Positions 8,630-15,495 of a DNA stretch of 17,224 nt are shown piece by piece; within the stretch, counting starts at the first letter, position 1; each line of letters begins with the position of its first letter. This DNA comes from Candidatus Dependentiae bacterium. Its GTDB lineage: Bacteria; Babelota; Babeliae; Babelales; UBA12411. The stretch is from assembly GCA_003511165.1 (NCBI GenBank), contig DOJW01000009.1:1-17224 (forward strand), in the 5' to 3' direction. The position numbers and the translations under genes are program-made. A model generated the notes under the pieces. The model was not told the origin of the DNA, made no database searches, and worked only from the letters and a program-made list of their open reading frames with translations.

Positions 8630-9871
8630 ATGATTGATTTATCGCTGCTACGTGAAAACTGTGAAACAATTCGTAGTTTAATTTTGAAAAAAGATCCAAA
8701 ATTTGATATTTCGCGTCTTATTATTCTTGATGAGCAAGTTCGGGAAATGCGATCTGCTGTAGAAAATTTACGAAAAGATAGAAATGAAATATCCAAATCT
8801 GCTAGTGGTGGTTTATCCGAAGAGTTACGCAATCGATCGATTGAAGTTGGTAAAGAATTAAAAATCAAAGAAAAATTGCTTGAAGAACTTGAAGAGGAGT
8901 TCAAAAAGCTTGCATTAACGTGCCCTAATATTTTGATGGAAGAAGTGCAAGAAGGTGGCAAAGAAAATAATAAAGCTGTAAAAACTTTTTCGAAAAAACC
9001 AAGCTTTGATTTTGAACCCAAAAATCATGTCGAATTAAATAAAACTTTAGATTGGTTTGATTTTGACGCTGCGACCAAAATCGCAGGCGGTAATTTTGTA
9101 CTTTATAAAAAAGAAGCTGTAAAACTTATTTATGCCCTTACTCAATTGATGTTAAAAAATAATGCAAAACATGGTTTTGAGCCGGTTATTCCTCCTTATC
9201 TTGCAACTACAAAATCTCTAACAAATTCAAGCAATTTACCAAAATTTGCAGAAGATGTTTATAGTGTTCCCGCAGATGATCTTTATTTGATTCCAACAGC
9301 AGAAGTTAGTTTAACAAATATTCATGCAGATTCTATTCTAAATGTAGAACAACTTCCTTTGCGCTACACAGCTTGGACCGGATGCTTTAGAAGAGAAGCT
9401 GGTGGTTATGGGTCGCTTGAGCGCGGTTTAATTCGAATTCATCAGTTTGAAAAAGTTGAGCTTTATTCAATTGTACATCCGCAAAATTCTGCAGCAGAGC
9501 TTGATTATATGGTTGAATGTGCAGAAAATATTTTGCAGCAACTTGGGCTACATTATCAAGTATCACTTCTTGCAGCGCAAGATTGTTCTTTTGCTTCTGC
9601 AAAAACATATGACATTGAAGTTTGGCTCCCAGGACAGCAAAAATATTATGAAGTTTCTTCGGCAAGTAATTGTACAGATTTTCAAGCAAGACGGGCAGGT
9701 ATCAGATTTAGAGAATCAGCAACCGCAAAACCGCAACTTGCGCATACTTTGAACACTTCATCGCTTGCGCTTCCAAGATTGATGGTTGCGCTTATGGAAA
9801 CTTATCAGCAAGAAGATGGAACCATCAAATTCCCTAAGATTTTGCAAGAAATGATGGACAATTTGTGGTAA
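8630..9871 (+). CDS. serS: Seryl-tRNA synthetase
   Basis: This class II synthetase charges tRNA-Ser with serine in the cytoplasm. The start is ATG 8630, with AGGAG (8620-8624) five bases upstream; an in-frame TTG at 8603 lacks such a site. That gives 413 residues, near the usual bacterial length. Residues 1 to about 110 are the two-helix coiled-coil arm that grips the long variable arm of tRNA-Ser. The catalytic core shows the serine-binding TAE (223-225), motif 2 (CFRREAGGYGS ... HQFEKVE, about 252-277, Arg254), EVSSASNCTDFQARR (341-355), and motif 3 around Arg383 followed by ALMETYQQEDG. Motif 3 reads LNTSSLALPRLM where most bacterial enzymes, from memory, have a Gly-rich LNGSGLAVGRTL. It has its own promoter and terminator. 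The identity is secure. Confidence 0.98.
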   Translation: MIDLSLLRENCETIRSLILKKDPKFDISRLIILDEQVREMRSAVENLRKDRNEISKSASGGLSEELRNRSIEVGKELKIKEKLLEELEEEFKKLALTCPNILMEEVQEGGKENNKAVKTFSKKPSFDFEPKNHVELNKTLDWFDFDAATKIAGGNFVLYKKEAVKLIYALTQLMLKNNAKHGFEPVIPPYLATTKSLTNSSNLPKFAEDVYSVPADDLYLIPTAEVSLTNIHADSILNVEQLPLRYTAWTGCFRREAGGYGSLERGLIRIHQFEKVELYSIVHPQNSAAELDYMVECAENILQQLGLHYQVSLLAAQDCSFASAKTYDIEVWLPGQQKYYEVSSASNCTDFQARRAGIRFRESATAKPQLAHTLNTSSLALPRLMVALMETYQQEDGTIKFPKILQEMMDNLW

Positions 9872-9899
9872 TTTGAAAAATCTGCTTAAATTCAAAGAC

Positions 9900-9926
9900 A
9901 AGGCGAGTAATACTTACTCGCCTTTT
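9900..9926 (+). terminator. Intrinsic terminator after serS
   Basis: An 11-bp perfect stem (AAGGCGAGTAA and TTACTCGCCTT) with a three-base loop is followed by a short T tract interrupted by AAA. It ends 25 bases before hemW. Confidence 0.8.
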
Positions 9927-9951
9927 AAATTTTTAAAGATATAAAAGATAT

Positions 9952-11139
9952 ATGTGGAATAGTAAAAAATTACCAAAGTCGATTTACATTCATTATCCTT
10001 TTTGCATTCACAAATGCACTTATTGTGACTTTTTATCCTTTGAAAAGCATGATAGTTTTGCGCAGCAGTATCATAATGCTTTGTGTAATGAAATAACTTC
10101 TTTCAGTTCTTTATTTACAGATTCACAGGATCATCAAAAAATTAAGACAATCTACATCGGTGGTGGTACTCCAAGCATTTATCCAAAAGATTTGTTTGCA
10201 GATATGGTGAAATTGATTGACCAAAAGTTTGATATTTCGAATTTGGAAGAGTTTACGATCGAAGCAAATCCACATGGTTTGACAGAAGATCGAGTAAAGC
10301 TATGGAAAGATTTAGGGATAAATAGAGTAAGTTTGGGTGTGCAAATTTTAAATGATCAGGTTTTAGCCGAATATAATAGATTTCAAACTAGAAGTGATGT
10401 TTTGCATTCTATCGATATTGTTTCCAAACATTTTGACAATATCACCGTGGATCTTATTTTGGGATTTTCACAAATTTCTCAAAAAGAGTGGATGGCGAAT
10501 TTACAAGAGGTTGTGACTTGGCCTATAAAGCACATTTCAATATATCTTTTGACAATTTATGAAAATACGCAGCTTTTTTACAAAATAAAAAATAAAGAGT
10601 TAGAGCCAAAAAGTGATGAAGAGTTAATAGATACTTTTGAAAAAACAATAGATTTTTTGAAAGCAAATGGTTTTTTACAGTATGAAATTTCAAATTTTGC
10701 CAAAAAGGGATTTGAGTCCAAGCATAATTTAGTTTATTGGGACAGAGAGAGTTATGTGGGGTTAGGTTTGGGGGCAGCTTCTTTCGATGGAGAATCTAGA
10801 TCGACAAATTTGAAGAATTTACAGAAATATTTACAGCTTTATAAAATTCCACTTGATTTTAGATATAAAAATGAGATACCATTCCAATTCTATTCTTTTA
10901 CCGAAGAATTAGATGAAAAAAAGAAAAAAAATGAAAAAATGATGCTAGGATTGCGGAAAACTTCGGGGGTGGAGTTGCGTGATATGGTATACTTTTTAAG
11001 TATGGATGATCAAGCTGTAATGTTAAAGAAAATTAATTTTTTAAAAGAGTTAGGTTTGATTCACCAGCAGGGGCAAAAGATTTCATTAACCTTCAAGGGA
11101 ATGATGTTAGAAGAAGAGATAATTTTAACTCTTATGTAA
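9952..11139 (+). CDS. hemW: HemW-like radical SAM protein (haem chaperone family)
   Basis: The 395-residue protein has the radical-SAM cluster motif C18-x3-C22-x2-C25 in IYIHYPFCIHKCTYCDF. Phe follows Asp after the third Cys, the pattern of HemW rather than of true HemN coproporphyrinogen dehydrogenase, which has an extra Cys there. Further family marks are IGGGTPS (69-75), EANP (104-107), RVSLGVQ (125-131), QYEISNFAKK (243-252) and HNLVYWDRESYVGLGLGAASF near 258. HemW proteins bind haem and are thought to deliver it to respiratory enzymes; annotations as oxygen-independent coproporphyrinogen III oxidase are common but usually wrong. ATG 9952 is the only sensible start because an in-frame stop lies just upstream, yet no Shine-Dalgarno sequence is visible. 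The next gene follows after 44 bases without a terminator, so the two probably form an operon. Confidence 0.9.
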   Translation: MWNSKKLPKSIYIHYPFCIHKCTYCDFLSFEKHDSFAQQYHNALCNEITSFSSLFTDSQDHQKIKTIYIGGGTPSIYPKDLFADMVKLIDQKFDISNLEEFTIEANPHGLTEDRVKLWKDLGINRVSLGVQILNDQVLAEYNRFQTRSDVLHSIDIVSKHFDNITVDLILGFSQISQKEWMANLQEVVTWPIKHISIYLLTIYENTQLFYKIKNKELEPKSDEELIDTFEKTIDFLKANGFLQYEISNFAKKGFESKHNLVYWDRESYVGLGLGAASFDGESRSTNLKNLQKYLQLYKIPLDFRYKNEIPFQFYSFTEELDEKKKKNEKMMLGLRKTSGVELRDMVYFLSMDDQAVMLKKINFLKELGLIHQQGQKISLTFKGMMLEEEIILTLM

Positions 11140-11183
11140 TTTTTCGTTATAAATTTTTGTTTTGATTAATTTTTAGAGGTTTT

Positions 11184-11645
11184 ATGGCAAAGCATGTTGG
11201 GGTTAAATTGCCCGATGATTTATTGGAAGTTTTAAAAAAAGAAAAAACAGTTGCGGTTCTTTCAACATTTTCAGAAAGAGGTCTTCCTCATACAACTCCA
11301 ATTCAGTGTATTTATCCAAAGGGGCGAGAAAGCTTGCTGATGACCATCCACAAGGAACATGAAGGCTATCACAACTTAGTTTGGCAAAAAAAGGTTATGA
11401 TTTGCTTTTTGGCTGAAAATAATGTAGCATACAGCATTTTAGGGCGAGCCGGAGTGGTTAGAGCTCCTTCAAAAGTGCATCCATTAATGAATGTTATTCG
11501 AATTGATATTATCGATATTAAATGTGATAAATCAATTTTGGGTAGAGTTGATGCAGGTGTGCTTTGGACTTATACATCACTTGAAGCCGAAGAGCTTATG
11601 AAATCAATCTTTATGGAATTAAAAGAGCTTGCAGAAGATCTTTAA
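11184..11645 (+). CDS. Pyridoxamine 5'-phosphate oxidase-like FMN-binding split-barrel protein
   Basis: The 153-residue protein starts at ATG 11184 behind AGAGG (11175-11179). The pattern TVAVLSTFSERGLPHTTPIQ (about 22-41), a short strand, a basic segment and then VMICFLAENNVAYSILGRAGVV match the PNPOx-like flavin-binding split-barrel fold, in which the first strands carry FMN-phosphate contacts. It is too short and too different to be called the vitamin B6 enzyme PdxH. Members of this group are flavin- or F420-linked reductases, haem-degrading or stress proteins, and the substrate cannot be read from sequence. It has no signal peptide, so it is cytoplasmic. It probably shares a transcript with hemW, which makes a redox or haem link conceivable, though this is inference. 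It ends 21 bases before a long hairpin. Confidence 0.82.
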   Translation: MAKHVGVKLPDDLLEVLKKEKTVAVLSTFSERGLPHTTPIQCIYPKGRESLLMTIHKEHEGYHNLVWQKKVMICFLAENNVAYSILGRAGVVRAPSKVHPLMNVIRIDIIDIKCDKSILGRVDAGVLWTYTSLEAEELMKSIFMELKELAEDL

Positions 11646-11666
11646 TCTTTAACCAAATAAATTCTT

Positions 11667-11717
11667 AATTTCCAAATTTATAAAATGAATCAATTTTATA
11701 AATTTGGAAATTTTTTT
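11667..11717 (+). terminator. Long AT-rich terminator hairpin
   Basis: A perfect 20-bp inverted repeat (11667-11686 with 11693-11712) with a six-base loop GAATCA is followed directly by five more T. It is a good intrinsic terminator for the PNPOx-like gene despite the low GC stem. Its right arm is shared with a second possible hairpin (11687-11702 with 11715-11730). Confidence 0.75.
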
Positions 11718-11730
11718 ATAAAATTGATTC
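11687..11730 (+). repeat. Second, mutually exclusive inverted repeat overlapping the terminator
   Basis: GAATCAATTTTATAAA (11687-11702) is perfectly complementary to TTTATAAAATTGATTC (11715-11730), giving a 16-bp stem with a 12-base loop. It uses the loop and half of the right arm of the terminator hairpin, so only one of the two can form at a time. Confidence 0.6.
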
Positions 11731-11752
11731 TGTCGTCTCTTATATTTATACT
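11724..11752 (+). promoter_or_regulatory. Probable sigma-70-type promoter of the coiled-coil protein gene
   Basis: TTGATT (11724-11729) and TATACT (11747-11752) are separated by exactly 17 bases, a near-consensus pair, with transcription expected near 11759, about 36 bases before the start codon at 11795. The -35 box lies inside the right arm of the overlapping inverted repeat. Confidence 0.6.
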
Positions 11753-11794
11753 TTTTGCAATCTATTTGAAACGCTTCAAAAACAAAGGGTTTGT

Positions 11795-13252
11795 ATGAAG
11801 GCAATTAAATTTTCTAGATATTTGTTTGTTTTATTTTCATTTTTGTTTCTTTTTGATATTCAATTATTTTCTTTGACTCGAAGAGATTTTCGATTAGTAA
11901 GTAAAACTCCGAAAGATGTTTGTATTGATCAATTTGGATATTATCCCAAAAATTCTTTTGTAAAATCGATCTTTGCTCAGTCTGATGTTGAGATACCAAA
12001 AAGCTCTCTAGAGAAAAAATTAGAAGAATCAGTTATGGCAAAAGTCGAAGATACGAAAGTGCCGGATTCGACAGTTAATGTGCCAGCTGAAGAAAAAAAA
12101 GAAACTCCAAAAGAAAATGGGCCAAAGGTTGAAAATGTTTCATCGCAAAGCGAGCCTCAAGTTGCAATAAAAGAGGAAGATGATAAGGCTGAAGAAGATG
12201 ATGAGGGCCCAGATACCATGCAACTTTCTGATGAGCAAATTGGATTTCGGGGAAATTGGGTAAAAAAGAGAGAATGGCTAGAACGTACAATAAAACAAAA
12301 TAAAAAAATTGATATTCTTCTTACGCAAATTGAAGAAAAAAGAGCTCCGATTTGGAAATCTTTTGAATCTGTTCAAGATGAATTTGACAAATTTTATCGT
12401 TTTGCAGGAAATGTTGAAAGCCGATTGGAGCTTGAATTTGGTCTAAAAGCTGTTGAAGCAAAAGAGGCGGCAAAGCGTGCTTTGGAACTTGCTAAAGCAT
12501 CGGTTAAAAATGAAACATGGATGCAAAAAGTTTCTAATAAACTTTGGAATGTTTGGAGCAAAATAAAAAACTTGTTTGTTACTACTTCTAAAGAGTCAAA
12601 AAAAGAAATTAAAAAACAAGATCTTGCTCAAAGTGTAACGGATACGACTTTGACTATGAGTCCAACGGAAGCAGCTCCGATTGCAACAAATCAAGAAGCT
12701 GCAAAAAAAGAAGAAGAGAAAAAACAAGAACCAAGCGAATTAGATCAATTTAGAAATAATCTGAAAATCATAAAAGATTTTGATGATGCTATTGTTAAGC
12801 GATTTGAAAAGTTGGATGAAGAGTTTTCGATCATTGTTAATGAAGTAAAGCGAGCAAAGTCTTTGCAAAATGAAATGTGGGATATGATCGATGATATGAA
12901 GGCGCGTGCAAATTTTTATGAAATAAAAGTAATCACAAAAAAGGTAAGAAGTATAAAAGAATATATTGAGGGTGACTTTATTTCAGATTTTGATTCTGTT
13001 GTTGAGAATTCTCGAAAACGTATGGAAAAGATCAAAGAAAGAGTTGCTACATTAGAGCAAGATGGTATCATTCCTAAAAGTGAAGAGTTTTCAAGCTTTA
13101 TTGAGAAAAAATTAAATTTGATGGATACGCCAACTGTAAGTTCATCGATGGATTCGACTTCAACTGATAAAGCGGAAATAAATGCAAAAAAAATTGTTAA
13201 AAAAGAGGAAAAATCTTTCTGGCGCCATTGGTTCGGCTGGCTTGGATTTTGA
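11795..13252 (+). CDS. Secreted coiled-coil protein of unknown function with Trp-rich segments
   Basis: The 485-residue protein starts at ATG 11795, five bases after AAAGGG. Residues 1 to about 27 are a signal peptide or membrane anchor (charged start, then Phe/Leu-rich core ending at IQLFSLT). Residues about 70-150 are a low-complexity, strongly acidic Pro/Glu/Lys/Asp region, probably disordered. A helical region with coiled-coil character follows (about 155-245), then a Trp-containing amphipathic segment (about 240-262, WMQK ... LWNVWSK), a second low-complexity stretch (about 265-315), and another long helix (about 315-435). The protein ends in FWRHWFGWLGF, unusually aromatic. No family is recognised. 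The last Phe is not preceded by barrel strands, so I do not call it an outer-membrane protein. No terminator separates it from the tRNA gene downstream. Confidence 0.87.
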   Translation: MKAIKFSRYLFVLFSFLFLFDIQLFSLTRRDFRLVSKTPKDVCIDQFGYYPKNSFVKSIFAQSDVEIPKSSLEKKLEESVMAKVEDTKVPDSTVNVPAEEKKETPKENGPKVENVSSQSEPQVAIKEEDDKAEEDDEGPDTMQLSDEQIGFRGNWVKKREWLERTIKQNKKIDILLTQIEEKRAPIWKSFESVQDEFDKFYRFAGNVESRLELEFGLKAVEAKEAAKRALELAKASVKNETWMQKVSNKLWNVWSKIKNLFVTTSKESKKEIKKQDLAQSVTDTTLTMSPTEAAPIATNQEAAKKEEEKKQEPSELDQFRNNLKIIKDFDDAIVKRFEKLDEEFSIIVNEVKRAKSLQNEMWDMIDDMKARANFYEIKVITKKVRSIKEYIEGDFISDFDSVVENSRKRMEKIKERVATLEQDGIIPKSEEFSSFIEKKLNLMDTPTVSSSMDSTSTDKAEINAKKIVKKEEKSFWRHWFGWLGF

Positions 13253-13277
13253 ATCAAAATTTAGCCTAAAATAGAAG

Positions 13278-13306
13278 TTGCAAATGATAAGTAGATATGT
13301 TAAATT
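13278..13306 (+). promoter_or_regulatory. Weak candidate promoter for tRNA-Leu / secD
   Basis: TTGCAA (13278-13283) and TAAATT (13301-13306) are 17 bases apart, each matching four of six consensus positions. Transcription would begin about 38 bases before the tRNA. In such AT-rich sequence this may be chance, and read-through from the upstream gene is the alternative. Confidence 0.28.
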
Positions 13307-13350
13307 TTCGCATGTTACTTTTCTTTGAAAATAATTAATAGATATATGAT

Positions 13351-13435
13351 GCCGAGGTGGTGAAATTGGTAGACACACCGCTTTAAGGGGGCGGCGGAGA
13401 AATCTGTAAGGGTTCGAGTCCCTTCCTCGGCACCA
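13351..13435 (+). tRNA. tRNA-Leu, anticodon AAG
   Basis: The 85-base class II tRNA folds fully: acceptor GCCGAGG with CCTCGGC, a D-arm with TTGGTAGA, anticodon stem CCGCT with GGCGG (one U-G pair next to the loop), loop TTAAGGG, a long variable arm with a CGGA/TCTG stem, T-stem AAGGG with CCCTT around TTCGAGT, discriminator A and an encoded CCA. In the loop T33 is followed by A34-A35-G36 and G37, so the anticodon is AAG (Leu, CUU; CUN if A34 becomes inosine). G37 is usual for tRNAs reading CUN. AAG is uncommon for bacterial tRNA-Leu, where GAG is normal. The gene lies 82 bases upstream of secD without a terminator between. Confidence 0.95.
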
Positions 13436-13506
13436 TCAGCAAGTAACTGTTAATGTTTAAATTCTGTAATTAAAAATACATTCTTTGCAAAGAGTGATAG
13501 ATGCTC

Positions 13507-13511
13507 GGGAG
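13507..13511 (+). promoter_or_regulatory. Ribosome binding site that sets the secD start
   Basis: GGGAG lies six bases before ATG 13518 and supports that start over the in-frame TTG at 13485, which has no such site. Confidence 0.7.
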
Positions 13512-13517
13512 ATATAT

Positions 13518-15119
13518 ATGAGTGGTAATGCGAAAAAAATGATTATAGCTAAAAATTTAATGTGGCTTGCATTGTTTGGTGTTGGTTCTTGGTATTTGTT
13601 TCCAAAATTATTTAAATCTGATGCGCCAAACAAGCTTGAAATGTCCAGATTAAAACTTGGAATTGATTTGCAAGGTGGAACTTACATCACTTTGGGAGTT
13701 GATATCAACAAAGCCGTAGAAAATCGATTGCTTTCTGAAGGCAAATATATTGAAAATTCCTTTAAAAATAAAAATCTAGGCACTCTTCCCGTAAAACAAG
13801 AAATCAAAGATTCAAATTTGGTTTTTACTTTTCCAGATGAATCTGCAGCCGCAGCTTTTTACAACTATCTTAAAAAAGAAGCTTTATCTCTAAAAACTTC
13901 ACAAAGCGGCAATTTAGTTTATTCATCATTAAATCCAGCTGAAGATGCAAAAATTAGAAATGATTCTGTAGATCAAGCTGTTCATATAATTGATAATCGA
14001 TTAAACAGTTTGGGAGTTGAAGGAATTGTTGTTATGCGTCATGGCGCAAATCAAGTAGTTGTACAAATTCCTGGAGTTGATGATCCTCAAAGAGTTAAAG
14101 ATCTTATTACTCGTAGAGCGCATCTAGAATTCAAAATAGTTCAACAAGAAGCTTCTTCAAAAGAAGAAATTTTAGACAAATTTGATGGTGAGCTTCCTGT
14201 TGATAAAACTTTAGTTGCTGAAGTTTCAAAAGAAACAGGTGAAGAAGGCGAAGTTGCTTCAAGATGGTATCTTGTATCAGCGTTTCCTGATTTAACAGGT
14301 GATCATATTATTGACGCAAGAGTCAAGCCTGGTGAATATGGTGAACCTGAAGTAGCATTTAAATTTGATAGATCTGGCGGAAAAATATTCAAGGAAGTTA
14401 CCGGAAATAATGTTGGTAAAAGACTTGCAATTATTATTGACGGAGTTGTTCAAACAGCACCAGGTATTCAAACGGCAATTGGATCTGATGGTAGAATAAC
14501 TGGTCGATATACATATGAAACAGCAAATGATTTGGCAATTGTGCTTAGAACCGGTTCTTTCCAAGCTCCTGTAACATATCAAGAAGAACGTCGAATTGGA
14601 CCTTCTCTTGGACAAGATTCGATTAATAAAGGTTTGTGGTCAACGTTACTTGGTTTATTTTTAGTTTTCTTATTCAGTGTTTTTTATTATAAAGTTGCTG
14701 GTTTACTTGCATCACTTACTCTTGTGGTTAACCTATTTCTTGTATTGTTATTTTTGTCATATTTCAAAGCGACATTAACTCTTCCTGGTATTGCAGGTTT
14801 AGCGTTGACGATAGGAATGGCAATAGACGTTTCGGTGTTGATATTTGAAAAAATTAAAGAAGAAATGAGAGAGGGTACTTCGTTTAGAAAGGCTGTAAGC
14901 GATGGATTCAGCGGAACTCTAGCAGTTATATTGGATTCAAACATTACATCATTTTTGACCGGTTTAGTACTATTTTACTACGGCGGACCAAGTATCAGAG
15001 GTTTTGCGGTTGTTTTGATGGTCGGTATTGTAGCAACATTGCTTGCTGGAATATTTTTTATGAGATCAGTATTTGAATTAATACTTGATGTCTTTAATTT
15101 TAAAAAGATTAGTGTATAA
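13518..15119 (+). CDS. secD: Protein translocase subunit SecD
   Basis: SecD is an RND-family membrane protein that, with SecF, uses the proton gradient to pull secreted proteins through SecYEG. The chosen start gives 533 residues. One membrane helix (about 8-29) is followed by the D1 motif LKLGIDLQGGTYITLGVD (46-63) and a large periplasmic domain holding VVVQIPGVDDPQRVKDLI, then AFPDLTGDHIIDARV and RLAIIIDGVVQTAPGIQ. Five more helices lie between about 373 and 525. The conserved TLPGIAGLALTIGMAID carries Asp437, equivalent by motif to the proton-relay Asp of SecD; the following residues read VSVLIFEKI where ANVLIFERI is usual. No secF or yajC adjoins it: a tRNA gene lies on each side, and tRNA-Met begins 17 bases after the stop. 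The many signal-peptide proteins nearby are the kind of client it serves. Confidence 0.97.
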   Translation: MSGNAKKMIIAKNLMWLALFGVGSWYLFPKLFKSDAPNKLEMSRLKLGIDLQGGTYITLGVDINKAVENRLLSEGKYIENSFKNKNLGTLPVKQEIKDSNLVFTFPDESAAAAFYNYLKKEALSLKTSQSGNLVYSSLNPAEDAKIRNDSVDQAVHIIDNRLNSLGVEGIVVMRHGANQVVVQIPGVDDPQRVKDLITRRAHLEFKIVQQEASSKEEILDKFDGELPVDKTLVAEVSKETGEEGEVASRWYLVSAFPDLTGDHIIDARVKPGEYGEPEVAFKFDRSGGKIFKEVTGNNVGKRLAIIIDGVVQTAPGIQTAIGSDGRITGRYTYETANDLAIVLRTGSFQAPVTYQEERRIGPSLGQDSINKGLWSTLLGLFLVFLFSVFYYKVAGLLASLTLVVNLFLVLLFLSYFKATLTLPGIAGLALTIGMAIDVSVLIFEKIKEEMREGTSFRKAVSDGFSGTLAVILDSNITSFLTGLVLFYYGGPSIRGFAVVLMVGIVATLLAGIFFMRSVFELILDVFNFKKISV

Positions 15120-15136
15120 TTAGTTAAATAAAATTT

Positions 15137-15213
15137 GGCGACATAGCTCAGTTGGTTAGAGCGGCGGAATCATAATCCGTAGGTCCGGGGTTCGAGTCCC
15201 TGTGTCGCCACCA
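15137..15213 (+). tRNA. tRNA-Met (CAT anticodon, probably elongator)
   Basis: The 77-base tRNA folds fully: acceptor GGCGACA with TGTCGCC, D-arm GCTCAGTTGGTTAGAGC, anticodon stem GCGGA with TCCGT (one G-U), loop ATCATAA with anticodon CAT, variable AGGTC, T-stem CGGGG with CCCTG, discriminator A and encoded CCA. The paired first acceptor position excludes initiator tRNA. It could be tRNA-Ile2, whose C34 is changed to lysidine, but the overall sequence resembles elongator tRNA-Met. It sits 17 bases after secD and right before a terminator, so it is probably processed from the secD transcript. Confidence 0.93.
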
Positions 15214-15217
15214 AGAT

Positions 15218-15250
15218 AAAAGGCTTAGAAAAATTTTCTAAGCCTTTTTT
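15218..15250 (+). terminator. Intrinsic terminator after tRNA-Met
   Basis: AAGGCTTAG (15220-15228) pairs with CTAAGCCTT (15238-15246), the stem can extend inward through A-T pairs, and the right arm runs into six T. It probably ends the tRNA-Leu, secD, tRNA-Met transcript. Confidence 0.88.
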
Positions 15251-15480
15251 ATTTGCTTCAAATATAAAAATCTAAAAATATAGCTAAATTAATTTTTAAA
15301 ATTTTAAAATCAATTGTTTAATTATGAGTTTTAACATGTTTCATAAAAGGCCGCCTAATGACTTTTGAATTAGAATTGAGGTTTTATTTTAGCTTTAAAA
15401 ATTAAATTTTGATAAGTTGCTTGACTTAAAGAAATGGTTTTTGTTTTAGTTGAACAAGGTAAAGTATCTGTTTAATTTAC
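15251..15480. other. AT-rich intergenic stretch, no gene seen
   Basis: No open frame with a ribosome site is visible on either strand. It holds a 16-bp AT palindrome (TTTTAAAATTTTAAAA, 15294-15309), a short GC-richer patch (AAAGGCCGCC near 15347), and, near its end, a candidate promoter for the pentapeptide gene. Confidence 0.6.
15421..15450 (+). promoter_or_regulatory. Candidate promoter of the pentapeptide-repeat gene
   Basis: TTGACT (15421-15426) is a good -35; TTTAGT (15445-15450), 18 bases on, is a mediocre -10. The preceding terminator means a promoter should exist in this interval, but the exact one is uncertain. Confidence 0.35.
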
Positions 15481-15482
15481 TT

Positions 15483-15487
15483 GGGAG
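15483..15487 (+). promoter_or_regulatory. Ribosome binding site that sets the pentapeptide-gene start
   Basis: GGGAG lies eight bases before ATG 15496, which directly begins a classic signal peptide. This rules out the in-frame TTG at 15481, which overlaps the site. Confidence 0.7.
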
Positions 15488-15495
15488 AAAATGAT

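Noticed and set aside
8587..9021. Ser-rich open frame on the - strand
   Set aside because: It is antisense to serS and has the low-complexity composition of a shadow frame.
13485..13517. Upstream TTG start for SecD, adding 11 residues
   Set aside because: No ribosome site precedes it, whereas GGGAG stands six bases before ATG 13518.
15137..15213. Initiator tRNA-Met
   Set aside because: The first acceptor pair is matched (G-C), while bacterial initiator tRNA has a mismatch there.
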